From: Bradyrhizobium macuxiense
Lineage (GTDB): Bacteria; Pseudomonadota; Alphaproteobacteria; Rhizobiales; Xanthobacteraceae
Reading direction: 5' to 3'
Assembly (NCBI RefSeq): GCF_007993935.1
Contig: NZ_VITY01000014.1
Span: forward strand, 1 to 64,000
DNA length: 64,000 bases
The notes under the pieces: generated by a model
Seen by the model: the letters and a program-made list of their open reading frames with translations, nothing else
The model's database searches: none
What the model was told of the DNA's origin: nothing
Shown here: positions 37,492 through 45,971 of the stretch, piece by piece
How positions within the stretch are numbered: the first letter of the stretch is position 1
How the letters are laid out: every line of letters starts with the position of its first letter
Position numbers and translations under genes: made by a program

Positions 37492-38234
37492 GATTCATGG
37501 CGCCGCTGCGCCTTGCGCACATACATCGCGCGATCGGCCTCATCGAGAACGCGATCGATATCCGAATGCGCGGTGAGGATCGCAACGCCTGCGGACGCGC
37601 CCGCGGAGACGCGGCTGTCACGGAACACGAAGGTCAGTCGATCGATCGCATCTTCCAGCGCAGCCGCCTTGGCACGCGCATCGATCTCGCTGAGATTCCA
37701 CAGCAGCACCGCGAACTCGTCGCCACCGAGACGGCCGACCACGTCGGAGGCGCGCACCTGGTCCGATATCGCGGCAACGATCTTCTTCAGCACTTCGTCG
37801 CCGGCCGCATGCCCGAAGGCATCGTTGATCGGCTTGAGGCGATCGACATCGAGCACGATCAGCGCGCCGGAGGCCTGATAGCGCTTGATGAAGGAGAGCG
37901 AGCGGACGAGCTCGCGCTCGAAGCCGCGCCGGTTCAGGATGCCGAGCAGGAAGTCGGTCTCGGCCGAGGCCTGCAGCTCCTCGATCCGGGCCTGGGCCCG
38001 CGCCAGTTGCGCCCGCAACCGGCAGATGGTGGATTTGTCGCCGGACGCGACCGGGCCTCGCATGGAAGCTCCGGTTCCAGCCGCTTTGGTTCCGGTCCCC
38101 TTGCTTCCAGTCCCCTTGCTTCCAGCACCCTTGATTGCGGTTCCGCCCGGCCCCGGTTTGCGCGCGGCGGACGCGCCTTTCCGTCGTTTTGCGGCCCCTG
38201 AGGCGGCCGCCGTCGTCTTCTTCTTCATGCGCAT
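37488..38234 (-). CDS. Diguanylate cyclase (GGDEF domain)
   Basis: This 248-residue protein has a basic N-terminus with short Gly/Lys/Thr repeats (GSKGTGSKGTGTK, residues about 38-50). A helical linker (ICRLRAQLARAQARIEELQA) leads to a GGDEF domain at about 90-245 with an intact RLGGDEFAVLL motif and DVDRLKPINDAFGH. It probably makes cyclic di-GMP. No RxxD inhibition site is obvious. An alternative ATG lies two codons in. The TAG stop coincides with the end of a dispersed repeat. Confidence 0.88.
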   Translation of the reverse strand: MRMKKKTTAAASGAAKRRKGASAARKPGPGGTAIKGAGSKGTGSKGTGTKAAGTGASMRGPVASGDKSTICRLRAQLARAQARIEELQASAETDFLLGILNRRGFERELVRSLSFIKRYQASGALIVLDVDRLKPINDAFGHAAGDEVLKKIVAAISDQVRASDVVGRLGGDEFAVLLWNLSEIDARAKAAALEDAIDRLTFVFRDSRVSAGASAGVAILTAHSDIDRVLDEADRAMYVRKAQRRHES

Positions 38235-38379
38235 CCTTGTTGAGGCCTGCTTATGAAGGCTTGCCGGGATTCACCAAGACAGGATAGTCCATTCTAACTC
38301 CCTTGCCACGCCTTGGATGAGAACCGGGCCGTCCCTATAATCGGCCTATGCTTTTGGATTCCTGCACAGAATTGAAGAG

Positions 38380-38868
38380 ATGACCGCTCCGATCGCCATC
38401 ATCATGGGAAGCCAGTCCGACTGGGAAACCATGCGCCATGCCGCCGAGACCCTGGCCGCGCTTGGTGTTGCCTGCGAAACGCGCATCGTTTCGGCGCACC
38501 GCACCCCCGATCGGCTCTATGCCTTTGCCAAGGGCGCCAAGGCTGCCGGGCACAAGGTGATCATTGCCGGCGCCGGCGGCGCCGCCCATCTGCCGGGCAT
38601 GACGGCCGCGCTGACGGAGCTTCCGGTGTTCGGGGTTCCCGTCGAGTCGAAGGCGCTGTCCGGCCTCGATTCGCTGTACTCGATCGTGCAGATGCCGGCC
38701 GGCGTCCCGGTCGGAACACTGGCAATCGGCAAGCCCGGTGCGATCAACGCCGCGCTGCTCGCGGCGAGCGTGCTCGCACTTAGCGATCCCGCTCTGTCGG
38801 CCCGGCTTGCAGCCTGGCGCAAGCAGCAGACCGATGCGGTCAAGGACCATCCGGAGGGCGCGGCGTGA
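38380..38868 (+). CDS. purE: N5-carboxyaminoimidazole ribonucleotide mutase
   Basis: This 162-residue enzyme has the class I PurE signature: IIMGSQSDWETMRHAAETL, SAHRTPDRLYAFAKGAKAAG and AGAGGAAHLPGMTAALTELP with the active-site SxSDW and AHRTP motifs. It converts N5-CAIR to CAIR in purine synthesis. It overlaps purK by four bases (GTGA), and the two products act in successive steps. Confidence 0.95.
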   Translation: MTAPIAIIMGSQSDWETMRHAAETLAALGVACETRIVSAHRTPDRLYAFAKGAKAAGHKVIIAGAGGAAHLPGMTAALTELPVFGVPVESKALSGLDSLYSIVQMPAGVPVGTLAIGKPGAINAALLAASVLALSDPALSARLAAWRKQQTDAVKDHPEGAA

Positions 38869-39971
38869 CGGCTTCGAACGGAGTGAAGCTGAAGCCGGGC
38901 GACACCATTGGAATCCTCGGCGGCGGACAATTGGGCCGGATGCTGGCGATGTCCGCGGCGCGGCTCGGGCTGCGCTGCCAGGTGTTTTCGCCGGACCCGG
39001 ACTCGCCGGCCTTCGACGTGGTGCAGCACGCGACCTGCGCGGAATATGCCGACGTCGAGGCGCTCGAACTGTTCGCCAACGACGTCGACGTCGTCACCTA
39101 TGAATTCGAGAACGTCCCGGCCGCGACCGCGATGGTGCTCGCCGCGCGCCGCCCGGTGCTGCCCGCGTACAAGATCCTCGAGACCACGCAGGACCGGCTG
39201 ATCGAGAAGGATTTCATCAGCAAGCTCGGCATCGGCACCGCCGATTATGCCGACGTCTCCTCGGTCGCGACGCTGCGCGCGGCGATCGAACGGATCGGCC
39301 TGCCTGCTGTCATCAAGACCCGCCGCTTCGGCTATGACGGCAAGGGCCAGGCCATCATCCGCGCAGGCGACGACATCGAGCAGGTCTGGGAGGATCTCGG
39401 CACCAAGTCGGCCATCCTCGAGGCCTTCGTGCCGTTCGAGCGCGAGATCTCGGTGATCGCGGCGCGCTCCGCGTCCGGCGACGTCGAATGCTTCGACGTC
39501 ACCGAGAACGAGCATCGCGACCACATCCTGAAGATCTCCCGCGCGCCGGCCGCGATTCCCGAGGCGCTTGCCGCGCAGGCGCGCGCAATCGCCGAGAAGA
39601 TCGCCACTGCACTCGACTATGTCGGCGTGCTCGCGGTGGAATTGTTCCTGGTCCCCGGCAACGGCAAGGCGGCGACGGTGCTGGTCAACGAGATCGCACC
39701 GCGCGTGCACAATTCCGGTCACTGGACGCTCGACGGCGCCTCGATCTCGCAGTTCGAGCAGCATATTCGCGCCATCGCCGGCTGGCCGCTGGGCAAGCCG
39801 GTGCGCCATGGCGAGGTCACCATGACCAACCTGATCGGCGACGACATCCTGAGCTACGAGCAGTGGCTCACCGTTCCCGGTGCCACCGTGCATCTGTACG
39901 GCAAGGGCACGCCGCGCCCCGGCCGCAAGATGGGGCACGTCACCGAAGTGACGCCGCCCCGCAAGCCATGA
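38865..39971 (+). CDS. purK: N5-carboxyaminoimidazole ribonucleotide synthase
   Basis: This 368-residue ATP-grasp enzyme has IGILGGGQLGRMLAMSAARL at the start, ATP-grasp motifs VIKTRRFGYDGKGQAIIRAG and VLVNEIAPRVHNSGHWTLDG, and a C-terminal PurK region ending in HVTEVTPP. It carboxylates AIR with ATP and bicarbonate. The GTG start at 38865 overlaps the purE stop. A repeat element follows. Confidence 0.95.
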   Translation: MTASNGVKLKPGDTIGILGGGQLGRMLAMSAARLGLRCQVFSPDPDSPAFDVVQHATCAEYADVEALELFANDVDVVTYEFENVPAATAMVLAARRPVLPAYKILETTQDRLIEKDFISKLGIGTADYADVSSVATLRAAIERIGLPAVIKTRRFGYDGKGQAIIRAGDDIEQVWEDLGTKSAILEAFVPFEREISVIAARSASGDVECFDVTENEHRDHILKISRAPAAIPEALAAQARAIAEKIATALDYVGVLAVELFLVPGNGKAATVLVNEIAPRVHNSGHWTLDGASISQFEQHIRAIAGWPLGKPVRHGEVTMTNLIGDDILSYEQWLTVPGATVHLYGKGTPRPGRKMGHVTEVTPPRKP

Positions 39972-40042
39972 ATTCCGCTGGAGCGCGATGAGATCTTCAT
40001 CGCGCTCTGTCGCTGTCGGGATCGTGGCGAGCACGATCCCAT

Positions 40043-40145
40043 TAGAGCATCGGCTCTGATTGAATCAGAACCGATGCTCTAGTTTTGTGCTTTGACGCGT
40101 TTTCTTCACGCGAACCGGCGTCCACTTCGCTCGAAAACGCTCTAG
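40043..40145. repeat. Dispersed repeat (TAGAGCATCGG; AAAACGCTCTAG)
   Basis: The left part is a palindrome of about 40 bases (TAGAGCATCGG...CCGATGCTCTAG). The right part, with GACGCGTTTTCTTCACGCG and a GTCCACTTCGCTCGAAAACG stretch, recurs in inverted form at 63006-63060. Both ends are TAGAGC/CTCTAG. It fills the gap between the convergent purK and aqpZ genes. Confidence 0.8.
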
Positions 40146-40149
40146 CAGA

Positions 40150-40872
40150 TCACGCAGTCTTGACGCCGGCGACGACGCCGGTCGGCTCGTCGCTGAGCCA
40201 GCGATAGATCACGCCGCCGAGCGCACCGCCGATCAAGGGCGCGACCCAGAACATCCAGAGCTGCGCCAGCGCCCAGCCGCCGACGAACAGTGCCGGACCG
40301 GTGCTGCGCGCCGGGTTCACCGAGGTGTTGGTGACGGGGATGCTGACGAGATGGATCATCACCAGCGCGAGGCCGATGGCGAGCGGCGCGAAGCCGGCAG
40401 GCGCCTTGCCGTGGGTCGATCCCATGATGATGAACAGGAACATCATGGTCATCACGACCTCCATGATGAAGCACACCACCATGCTGTACTGGCCCGGTGA
40501 ATGCGCGTCATAGCCGTTGGAGGCGAAGCCCTTGCTGACATCGAAGCCGGGCGCGCCGCTGGCGATCACATAAAGCAGCCAGGCGGCGATGATCGCGCCG
40601 GCAACCTGCGCGATGATGTAGGGCAGCACCTGGCCGCCGGGGAAACGCCCGCCCGCGGCGAGCCCGACCGTCACCGCCGGATTGAGGTGGCAGCCCGAGA
40701 TATGGCCGATCGCATAGGCCATGGTCACCACGCTCAGCCCGAAGGCCAATGACACGCCGACCAGGCCGATCCCGACCTGCGGAAAGCCCGCCGCGATCAC
40801 CGCGCTGCCGCAGCCGGCGAATGTGAGCCAGAACGTACCGATCAGCTCGGCCGCATACTTCTTCATATCCAT
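40150..40872 (-). CDS. aqpZ: Aquaporin Z
   Basis: This 240-residue channel has six predicted helices and both half-helix NPA motifs (HLNPAVTVGL near residue 62 and VNPARSTGPA near residue 190). The selectivity-filter pattern with His (MIHLVSIPVTNTSVNPARS) and Arg points to a water channel rather than a glycerol facilitator. An ATG two codons in would give MKKYAAELIGTFW, equally possible. It stands alone. Confidence 0.92.
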   Translation of the reverse strand: MDMKKYAAELIGTFWLTFAGCGSAVIAAGFPQVGIGLVGVSLAFGLSVVTMAYAIGHISGCHLNPAVTVGLAAGGRFPGGQVLPYIIAQVAGAIIAAWLLYVIASGAPGFDVSKGFASNGYDAHSPGQYSMVVCFIMEVVMTMMFLFIIMGSTHGKAPAGFAPLAIGLALVMIHLVSIPVTNTSVNPARSTGPALFVGGWALAQLWMFWVAPLIGGALGGVIYRWLSDEPTGVVAGVKTA

Positions 40873-41136
40873 GTGCCATCTCCCCTATTTCCAATGCCCG
40901 GGTCATCCAAAACGCCGGGAGCGGCCCTCAACCGGGCGCCAAATCACCCAAATCAGGGCCGCACGATGGCATTTTCGCCCCATTTCGTGGCTTTACTAGG
41001 CCCGAAAGTCACTCGACCGGTGGACATCTGCGCGTTTGTCTGATACATGCGCGCGCCTGGGGTTAAGAGGCAGGCCTTTTGCCGCCCCTTCACCTCGCCA
41101 GAATTCCGAACCGATCAATTCAAAAGAGGATGCCGC

Positions 41137-41433
41137 GTGCAGGTTCTCGTCCGCGATAACAATGTCGACCAAGCCCTGAAGGCGCTGAAGAAGAAGATGC
41201 AGCGCGAGGGCATTTTCCGCGAGATGAAGCTCCGCGGTCACTACGAAAAGCCCTCTGAGAAGAAGGCTCGCGAAAAGGCCGAAGCCGTGCGCCGCGCTCG
41301 CAAGCTGGCGCGCAAGAAGCTGCAGCGCGAAGGCCTGCTGCCGATGAAGCCCAAGCCGGTGTTCGGCGCTGGCCCCGGTGGCGACCGCGGCGGCCGTCCC
41401 GGTGGTGCTGGCGCTGGTCGCGGCCCCCGCTGA
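41137..41433 (+). CDS. rpsU: 30S ribosomal protein S21
   Basis: This 98-residue S21 starts at a GTG (VQVLVRDNNVDQALKALKKK), with AGAGGA about eight bases upstream. The longer open frame before it is not coding. Residues 1-70 are the S21 domain (REMKLRGHYEKPSEKKAREK). The last 25 or so are a Gly/Arg/Pro tail (GGDRGGRPGGAGAGRGPR), longer than in most bacteria. S21 helps the 30S subunit at initiation. A terminator follows. Confidence 0.93.
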   Translation: MQVLVRDNNVDQALKALKKKMQREGIFREMKLRGHYEKPSEKKAREKAEAVRRARKLARKKLQREGLLPMKPKPVFGAGPGGDRGGRPGGAGAGRGPR

Positions 41434-41463
41434 ACCGTTTTGCCGATCTGGAAGTCTAACAGC

Positions 41464-41480
41464 GCGGGCCACGGGCCCGC
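41464..41480 (+). terminator. Terminator of rpsU
   Basis: A seven-base stem GCGGGCC/GGCCCGC with a three-base loop is followed by GTTGTCGTTTT. It lies 30 bases past the rpsU stop. Confidence 0.7.
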
Positions 41481-41547
41481 GTTGTCGTTTTGATGCAGGC
41501 CGCGTTCCGGGGTTGCCCATGCAAGATTACCGGCAAGAGCATTTTGC

Positions 41548-42207
41548 ATGACGGATGCTCCGGCACCCCGCCCCCTCTCTCCGGCACCACCGCGCCGCCG
41601 TCGCGCGCCGCAGCTCATCATCGCAGTGGCTCTCGGCCTGCCGCTTGCGGGCTGCTCCTTCGACCTCGGTTCATGGGGCTCGGACGACAAGCCGAAACCG
41701 GCCGCTGCCGCCGCCGACAAGCCGGCTGCCGACACCATCACGCCACAGGACATCAACAGCGCCAGGGATCACGCCACGCGCGGCCAGGTGCTGGCGCATT
41801 CCGGCAAGGTCGACGAGGCGCAGGCCGAGTTCGAGCAAGCGCTGACCTCCGACCCCTACAACATCCAGGCGCTGTACGGCCGTGGCCTGATCTATCAGGG
41901 CCGCGGGCAACATCAGCAGGCAATCGACGATTTCACGGCGGCGAGCGGGCTGTCGCCGCAGAAGGCCGAGCCGCTGGTCGGCCGCGCCACCAGCTACCTC
42001 GCGCTCGACAAGGCCAAGCAGGCCGCCACCGACCTCGATGAGGCCGTGCAGGCCGATCCCAGCAATGTTGCGGCGTGGAGCGCGCGCGGCCAGGCCTATG
42101 AGCGGCTCGGCGACAAGGCCAAGGCGGCGGCGTCCTACAATCGCGCACTCGCGCTGCGGCCAAATGACGGCGGCGCGCGCAGCGGGCTGGCGCGCACCGG
42201 CGGCTAA
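41548..42207 (+). CDS. TPR lipoprotein
   Basis: This 219-residue protein has an N-terminal signal with a lipobox (ALGLPLAGC, Cys36), so it is likely a lipoprotein. TPR repeats at about 70-215 include GRGLIYQGRGQHQQAIDDFT and GQAYERLGDKAKAAASYNRA. Such TPR lipoproteins act as assembly or scaffold proteins at the envelope. The partner is unknown; the neighbours give no clue. Confidence 0.8.
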   Translation: MTDAPAPRPLSPAPPRRRRAPQLIIAVALGLPLAGCSFDLGSWGSDDKPKPAAAAADKPAADTITPQDINSARDHATRGQVLAHSGKVDEAQAEFEQALTSDPYNIQALYGRGLIYQGRGQHQQAIDDFTAASGLSPQKAEPLVGRATSYLALDKAKQAATDLDEAVQADPSNVAAWSARGQAYERLGDKAKAAASYNRALALRPNDGGARSGLARTGG

Positions 42208-42232
42208 TCTCAATCTTGCTTCGGCGGGACGC

Positions 42233-43129
42233 TTACTTCGGCAGAACGGCGTGGAACATCGACTTCATGCCGGAGAACATGTCGTCGGTCACCGAGGTGT
42301 GCTCGTTCTTCGGCGCAGCCATAGCCGCGTCGGCGCGCAGGTCGAGCGGCGCCTGGATCACCGGGACCGGAATGTCGGCCGGCGGCGTCAGCCGGTTCGA
42401 ATCCTGCGCATTGGCGGCGTAGGGCGGACGCGGCTGCGAGGATTGATCGGCGTTGTCGCTGGACGGGTTCGACACCATGATCGGCGGCGGCAACGGCCGG
42501 ATCGCCGACGAAGCAGTGGGGCGCTGCGCGTCAGGCAGGCGGGCAACATCGGTGCGCTGCGCATCCTGGGTACGCGCGGCGTCCTGGGAGCGCGCGGCTT
42601 CCTGCGGACGCTCCTTGCGCAGCCGTTCGATGGCGGCGCGCGCCAGATCGTTGGCGTCGCGGTTTTCCTCCGGCGTGGCAGCGGCCTCGACTGGCGCGGC
42701 CGACGCGGCAGGCGCGGCCGGCTGCGGCGCGGCGGGCGTCACCTTCGCGACCGCCTTCGGCGCCGCCGGGTGATGGCGGGTGTCGGCGGGGATGCTGGCG
42801 GTATCGGCCGGCGCGTCGGACTTCTGGTCGGCGGATTTCTCGGCGGGCTTCTCGGTGACGGTGGCCTTCTCCGACGCCGACCGCTCGATCAGCGTGCGCT
42901 CCGACATGCCCTTGGCCTTCACGCCGGCTTCCGGAAGGCTGCTGACCACGGTGGCGGGCTTGGCGGCGGCTTTCGGATCGGCTTTGGGATCAACGGCGGC
43001 GGTCAAGGCTGCGGCTGCCGGCGCGTCCGGCTTGGCCACGATATAGTGATTGACGATGTACGCCCCGATGATGGTCGCTGCCACCGAGGGTAAGATGTCC
43101 ATCACGAATTTCTTCAGGTAACTCAGCAT
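42233..43129 (-). CDS. Membrane-anchored low-complexity protein
   Basis: This 298-residue protein begins with one predicted membrane segment (MDILPSVAATIIGAYIVNHY, about residues 10-29). The rest is Ala/Pro/Lys/Asp-rich and probably unstructured, apart from a short helix DANDLARAAIERLRKERPQE near 155 and a closing DMFSGMKSMFHAVLP. No known domain is seen. The gene looks real because it has a long open frame with codon bias and a good start. It converges with the TPR lipoprotein gene. Confidence 0.65.
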   Translation of the reverse strand: MLSYLKKFVMDILPSVAATIIGAYIVNHYIVAKPDAPAAAALTAAVDPKADPKAAAKPATVVSSLPEAGVKAKGMSERTLIERSASEKATVTEKPAEKSADQKSDAPADTASIPADTRHHPAAPKAVAKVTPAAPQPAAPAASAAPVEAAATPEENRDANDLARAAIERLRKERPQEAARSQDAARTQDAQRTDVARLPDAQRPTASSAIRPLPPPIMVSNPSSDNADQSSQPRPPYAANAQDSNRLTPPADIPVPVIQAPLDLRADAAMAAPKNEHTSVTDDMFSGMKSMFHAVLPK

Positions 43130-43380
43130 GACCTGCCACTCCCCGCCCCGTTATTTCATGCTGGAACTTTGAGGCACATTCAGGGATCAACTGCGTCGGA
43201 TCGGTGGCAAACCCCCGTTCCGACGTCACCTTTGGTGTCACTTTGGTTTCAGCCGGAGGCGCCCCCTGCGTAGGCCGCATCCACTTCTTAATTCATCGTG
43301 CAGCCGTTAACGGCTTATGAATTTCCACAGCCGCGCCCGCTCGGGGCTGCCATTCTGCGCGCGCAGGGTTACCGCCCGCA

Positions 43381-43671
43381 TCAGGGCTTGAGTTCGACCT
43401 CCAGGAACACGATCTCGCTGGCGGTCTCGTTAAGCACGTCGTGCTGGACCCCGGCCTTGCGGAAATAGGACTTGCCGGCCCCGAGCTGCGCCTTCGAGCG
43501 CTCGCCGTTCGGCGCCACGATGGTCATTTCCCCGGCCGTGATCGGAACGATGACGTAGTCCATCTCATGGGTGTGGTGGCCGGTGGCGCTGCCCGGCGCA
43601 AGTCGCCATTCGGTTACGCGAACCTCCGCCGTATCCACCTGCACATCCGATTTGGCACTGAGCATCGTCAT
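43381..43671 (-). CDS. Small cupin protein
   Basis: This 96-residue single-cupin protein has GHHTHEMDYVIVPITAGEMT with metal-binding type His and Glu (GxxxxHxH-like). It ends in a DVLNETASEIVFLEVELKP strand pair. Substrate and role are unknown. It is 35 bases upstream of the cation antiporter gene stop-to-start on the same strand, so they are unlikely to share a single function. Confidence 0.8.
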   Translation of the reverse strand: MTMLSAKSDVQVDTAEVRVTEWRLAPGSATGHHTHEMDYVIVPITAGEMTIVAPNGERSKAQLGAGKSYFRKAGVQHDVLNETASEIVFLEVELKP

Positions 43672-43705
43672 TTTCTCCGAGTTTCTTGTTTGAGCGGATC
43701 ATGCG

Positions 43706-44803
43706 CTACGGCACGAAAACCATGAACACGAACACCGCGAACACCACCATGTGAACGAGCCCGAACAGGATGTTGGTGCGGCCGGTTCCGAAGGTGAGCA
43801 TGCTGACCATGAAGGTGAGCAGCAGGATCAGCATATGCTGGTTGCTGAGCCCGAGCACCAGCTGCTTGTCGAGCACCGAGGCGGCGATGGCCACCGCGGG
43901 AACCGTGAGGCCGATGGTCGCGATCGAGGAGCCGAGCGCGAGGTTGATGCTCTTCTGAAGGTCGTTCTTGCGCGCCGCCGCCACCGCGGCAACGCTCTCC
44001 GGCAACAGGATCAGGGCCGCCACCACCAGGCCTGCAAAGGCCGGCGGCGCGCCGATCTTGACGGTGACGACGTCGACCACCAGCGAGAATTTCTTGGCCA
44101 GCAGCACCACCGCCAGCAACGACACCAGCAGCAGGGCAACGCTGATCGCCGTCATGCGGTCCGACATCACCTCGCCATGTGCCGCCGCCTCATTGGCGCC
44201 GCTGACGAAGTAATCGCGGTGGCGGATGGTCTGGGTGTAGAGGAACACCGCATAGAGCAGCAGGGTCACGACGCTGATCACGGCGAGCTGGGCCGTGGAG
44301 TAGATCGGGCCCGGCGCGGTCAGCGTGAAATTCGGCATGTCCAGCGTGATGGTCGCGAGCACGAACAGCACGCTGAGGTAAAGGTTGGCGCCGGTGATCT
44401 GGAAATCCTGCTCACGGTAGCGGATGCCGCCGATGAAGATGCAGAGCCCGACCAGGCCGTTGCAGACGATCATCACCACCGCAAACACGGTGTCGCGCGC
44501 CAGCGTCGGCGCCGGCGTGTCGCCCAGCATGATGGTCGAGATCAGCGCCACCTCGATGATGGTCACGGCGAGCGTCAGGAGCAGCGTGCCAAAGGGCTCA
44601 CCGATCCGCTCGGCAATCATCTCGGCATGGTGGACCGCCGCAAACACGGTGCCGAACAGAATCACCAGCAGCACGGCCGCGAACACCCAGCCGGCGGCCG
44701 ATGGCGCGAAACTGTAGCCGGCGGCCGACACCGCGGCAAACAACAGCACCGCCAGAACGGGATACAGCCAGGCCGATCGCGGCATCGGTCCGTGTGCGCT
44801 CAT
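43706..44803 (-). CDS. Calcium/cation:proton antiporter, ChaA-like
   Basis: This 365-residue membrane protein has about eleven predicted helices. Both CaCA alpha-repeat signatures are present: GEPFGTLLLTLAVTIIEVAL near residue 70 and LPESVAAVAAARKNDLQKSI with NLALGSSIATIGLTVPAV near 270-300. It exchanges calcium (or sodium/potassium) for protons. The cupin gene is downstream of it on the same strand. Confidence 0.88.
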   Translation of the reverse strand: MSAHGPMPRSAWLYPVLAVLLFAAVSAAGYSFAPSAAGWVFAAVLLVILFGTVFAAVHHAEMIAERIGEPFGTLLLTLAVTIIEVALISTIMLGDTPAPTLARDTVFAVVMIVCNGLVGLCIFIGGIRYREQDFQITGANLYLSVLFVLATITLDMPNFTLTAPGPIYSTAQLAVISVVTLLLYAVFLYTQTIRHRDYFVSGANEAAAHGEVMSDRMTAISVALLLVSLLAVVLLAKKFSLVVDVVTVKIGAPPAFAGLVVAALILLPESVAAVAAARKNDLQKSINLALGSSIATIGLTVPAVAIAASVLDKQLVLGLSNQHMLILLLTFMVSMLTFGTGRTNILFGLVHMVVFAVFVFMVFVP

Positions 44804-44856
44804 CGTGGGGTCCCCTCACTTCGATGGGACGATTATGCGATAGACAATCGCCGCCG

Positions 44857-45675
44857 TCAGCCTCTTGCGGCGTCGATGAACCGCCGCGCGGTCGCCATCG
44901 CACCGAAATCGTCAAGATTGTCGTGCCCGCCGCCGGGCAGGCGCACGAACTGCTTGGGCTCATGGGCGAGGCCGAACAGGCGCTCGCCGAATGCGATCGG
45001 GATCACCGGATCGTCGGTGCCGTGCATGATCAACAGCGGCGCCGTCACGCCTGCGATTCGTCGGTCGGAGTGGAATTGATCCCGCATCAGCAGGCTGATC
45101 GGCACATACCAGAAATGCGCGCCGGCGACGTCGGCCGTCGACGTGTACGGCGCCTCCAGGATCAGCTTGCCGACGGGGTGCTCGGCGGCGAGCGCGACTG
45201 CAACGCCGGTGCCGAGCGAGAATCCCCAGGCCACGATCTGCTCGGCGCGGTACCGCGCGGTAGTGAACGCGTAAGCCGCTGCGGCATCCTGCAGCAGCCC
45301 CTGCTCGCTCGGAGATCCGCCCGAGCCGGCGTAGCCGCGGTAGGACAGCGCCACCAGCCCGGTGCCGTCGGCGGTGATGCCCTTGAAGCGCGCCACGCGG
45401 CCGGCAAGGAAATCGCCATTGCCGGGAAAGAACAGCACGACACCCCGGCCCGGCTTCGCCGGCACGTGCCAGACGATGACCTTCTCGCCGTCGGCGGTGG
45501 TCAGCACGTGCTCTTCGGCTTCGGGAAGGCCGGCGGCTGCCGGCGCGGTGCGCCCGACCGGCGGGATCGGAAACAGCAATTCGCGCTGCTTGACGTACAG
45601 CACCGCAAGGCCAGCGAGATAGCCGACCGCGGCGACGATCAGCAGCCATTTCAGGATCGTCAGAACCACGCGCAA
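44857..45675 (-). CDS. Alpha/beta hydrolase, membrane-anchored
   Basis: This 272-residue protein has an N-terminal membrane segment (LTILKWLLIVAAVGYLAGLA, residues 4-23). The hydrolase fold has the nucleophile elbow GFSLGTG near residue 146, the Asp-bearing MHGTDDPVIPIAFGERLFGL and the final His in LPGGGHDNL. The family (BAAT/YjbK-like serine hydrolases) acts on esters or acyl chains; the substrate is not known. Confidence 0.85.
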   Translation of the reverse strand: MRVVLTILKWLLIVAAVGYLAGLAVLYVKQRELLFPIPPVGRTAPAAAGLPEAEEHVLTTADGEKVIVWHVPAKPGRGVVLFFPGNGDFLAGRVARFKGITADGTGLVALSYRGYAGSGGSPSEQGLLQDAAAAYAFTTARYRAEQIVAWGFSLGTGVAVALAAEHPVGKLILEAPYTSTADVAGAHFWYVPISLLMRDQFHSDRRIAGVTAPLLIMHGTDDPVIPIAFGERLFGLAHEPKQFVRLPGGGHDNLDDFGAMATARRFIDAARG

Positions 45676-45767
45676 TCTCGCCTGCAGCTCTAGGTTTAGT
45701 GTGTCGGATAATGTGAGACCCCATTGCTACTTTGCATGGGGTTGTTTTCGCAGTTTTTAGTCCCGGC

Positions 45768-45959
45768 CTAGGTCTTTAGTGGTCGTCGAGATAGGCCTGC
45801 GCCTGGAATTAGCAGCTTTTCGACCTCGAGCCTGATGCTGTCGGGAACGGGCCGGCAAGCGCAAACATTCGCATGCGTCACATGCCACCTGATGCGCTGC
45901 TCGCGTGTGGCGAGGAGCGGCATGCGATGTTCTCGATGCCACTCCCGGTTCAGCGCCAT
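45768..45959 (-). CDS. Small protein with WHxxHxMP and CxC motif
   Basis: This 63-residue frame begins 12 bases past the pntB stop on the same strand, with GGCGGGCGG just before the ATG. It reads MALNREWHREHRMPLLATRE, then RIRWHVTHANVCACRPVPDS. The pattern of WHxxHxMP, QRIxWHxxHA and CxCRPxP resembles short conserved proteins found in many proteobacteria. The His/Cys content could bind a metal. It may be the last gene of the pnt operon. The function is not known. Confidence 0.6.
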   Translation of the reverse strand: MALNREWHREHRMPLLATREQRIRWHVTHANVCACRPVPDSIRLEVEKLLIPGAGLSRRPLKT

Positions 45960-45971
45960 TCGCCGCCCGCC

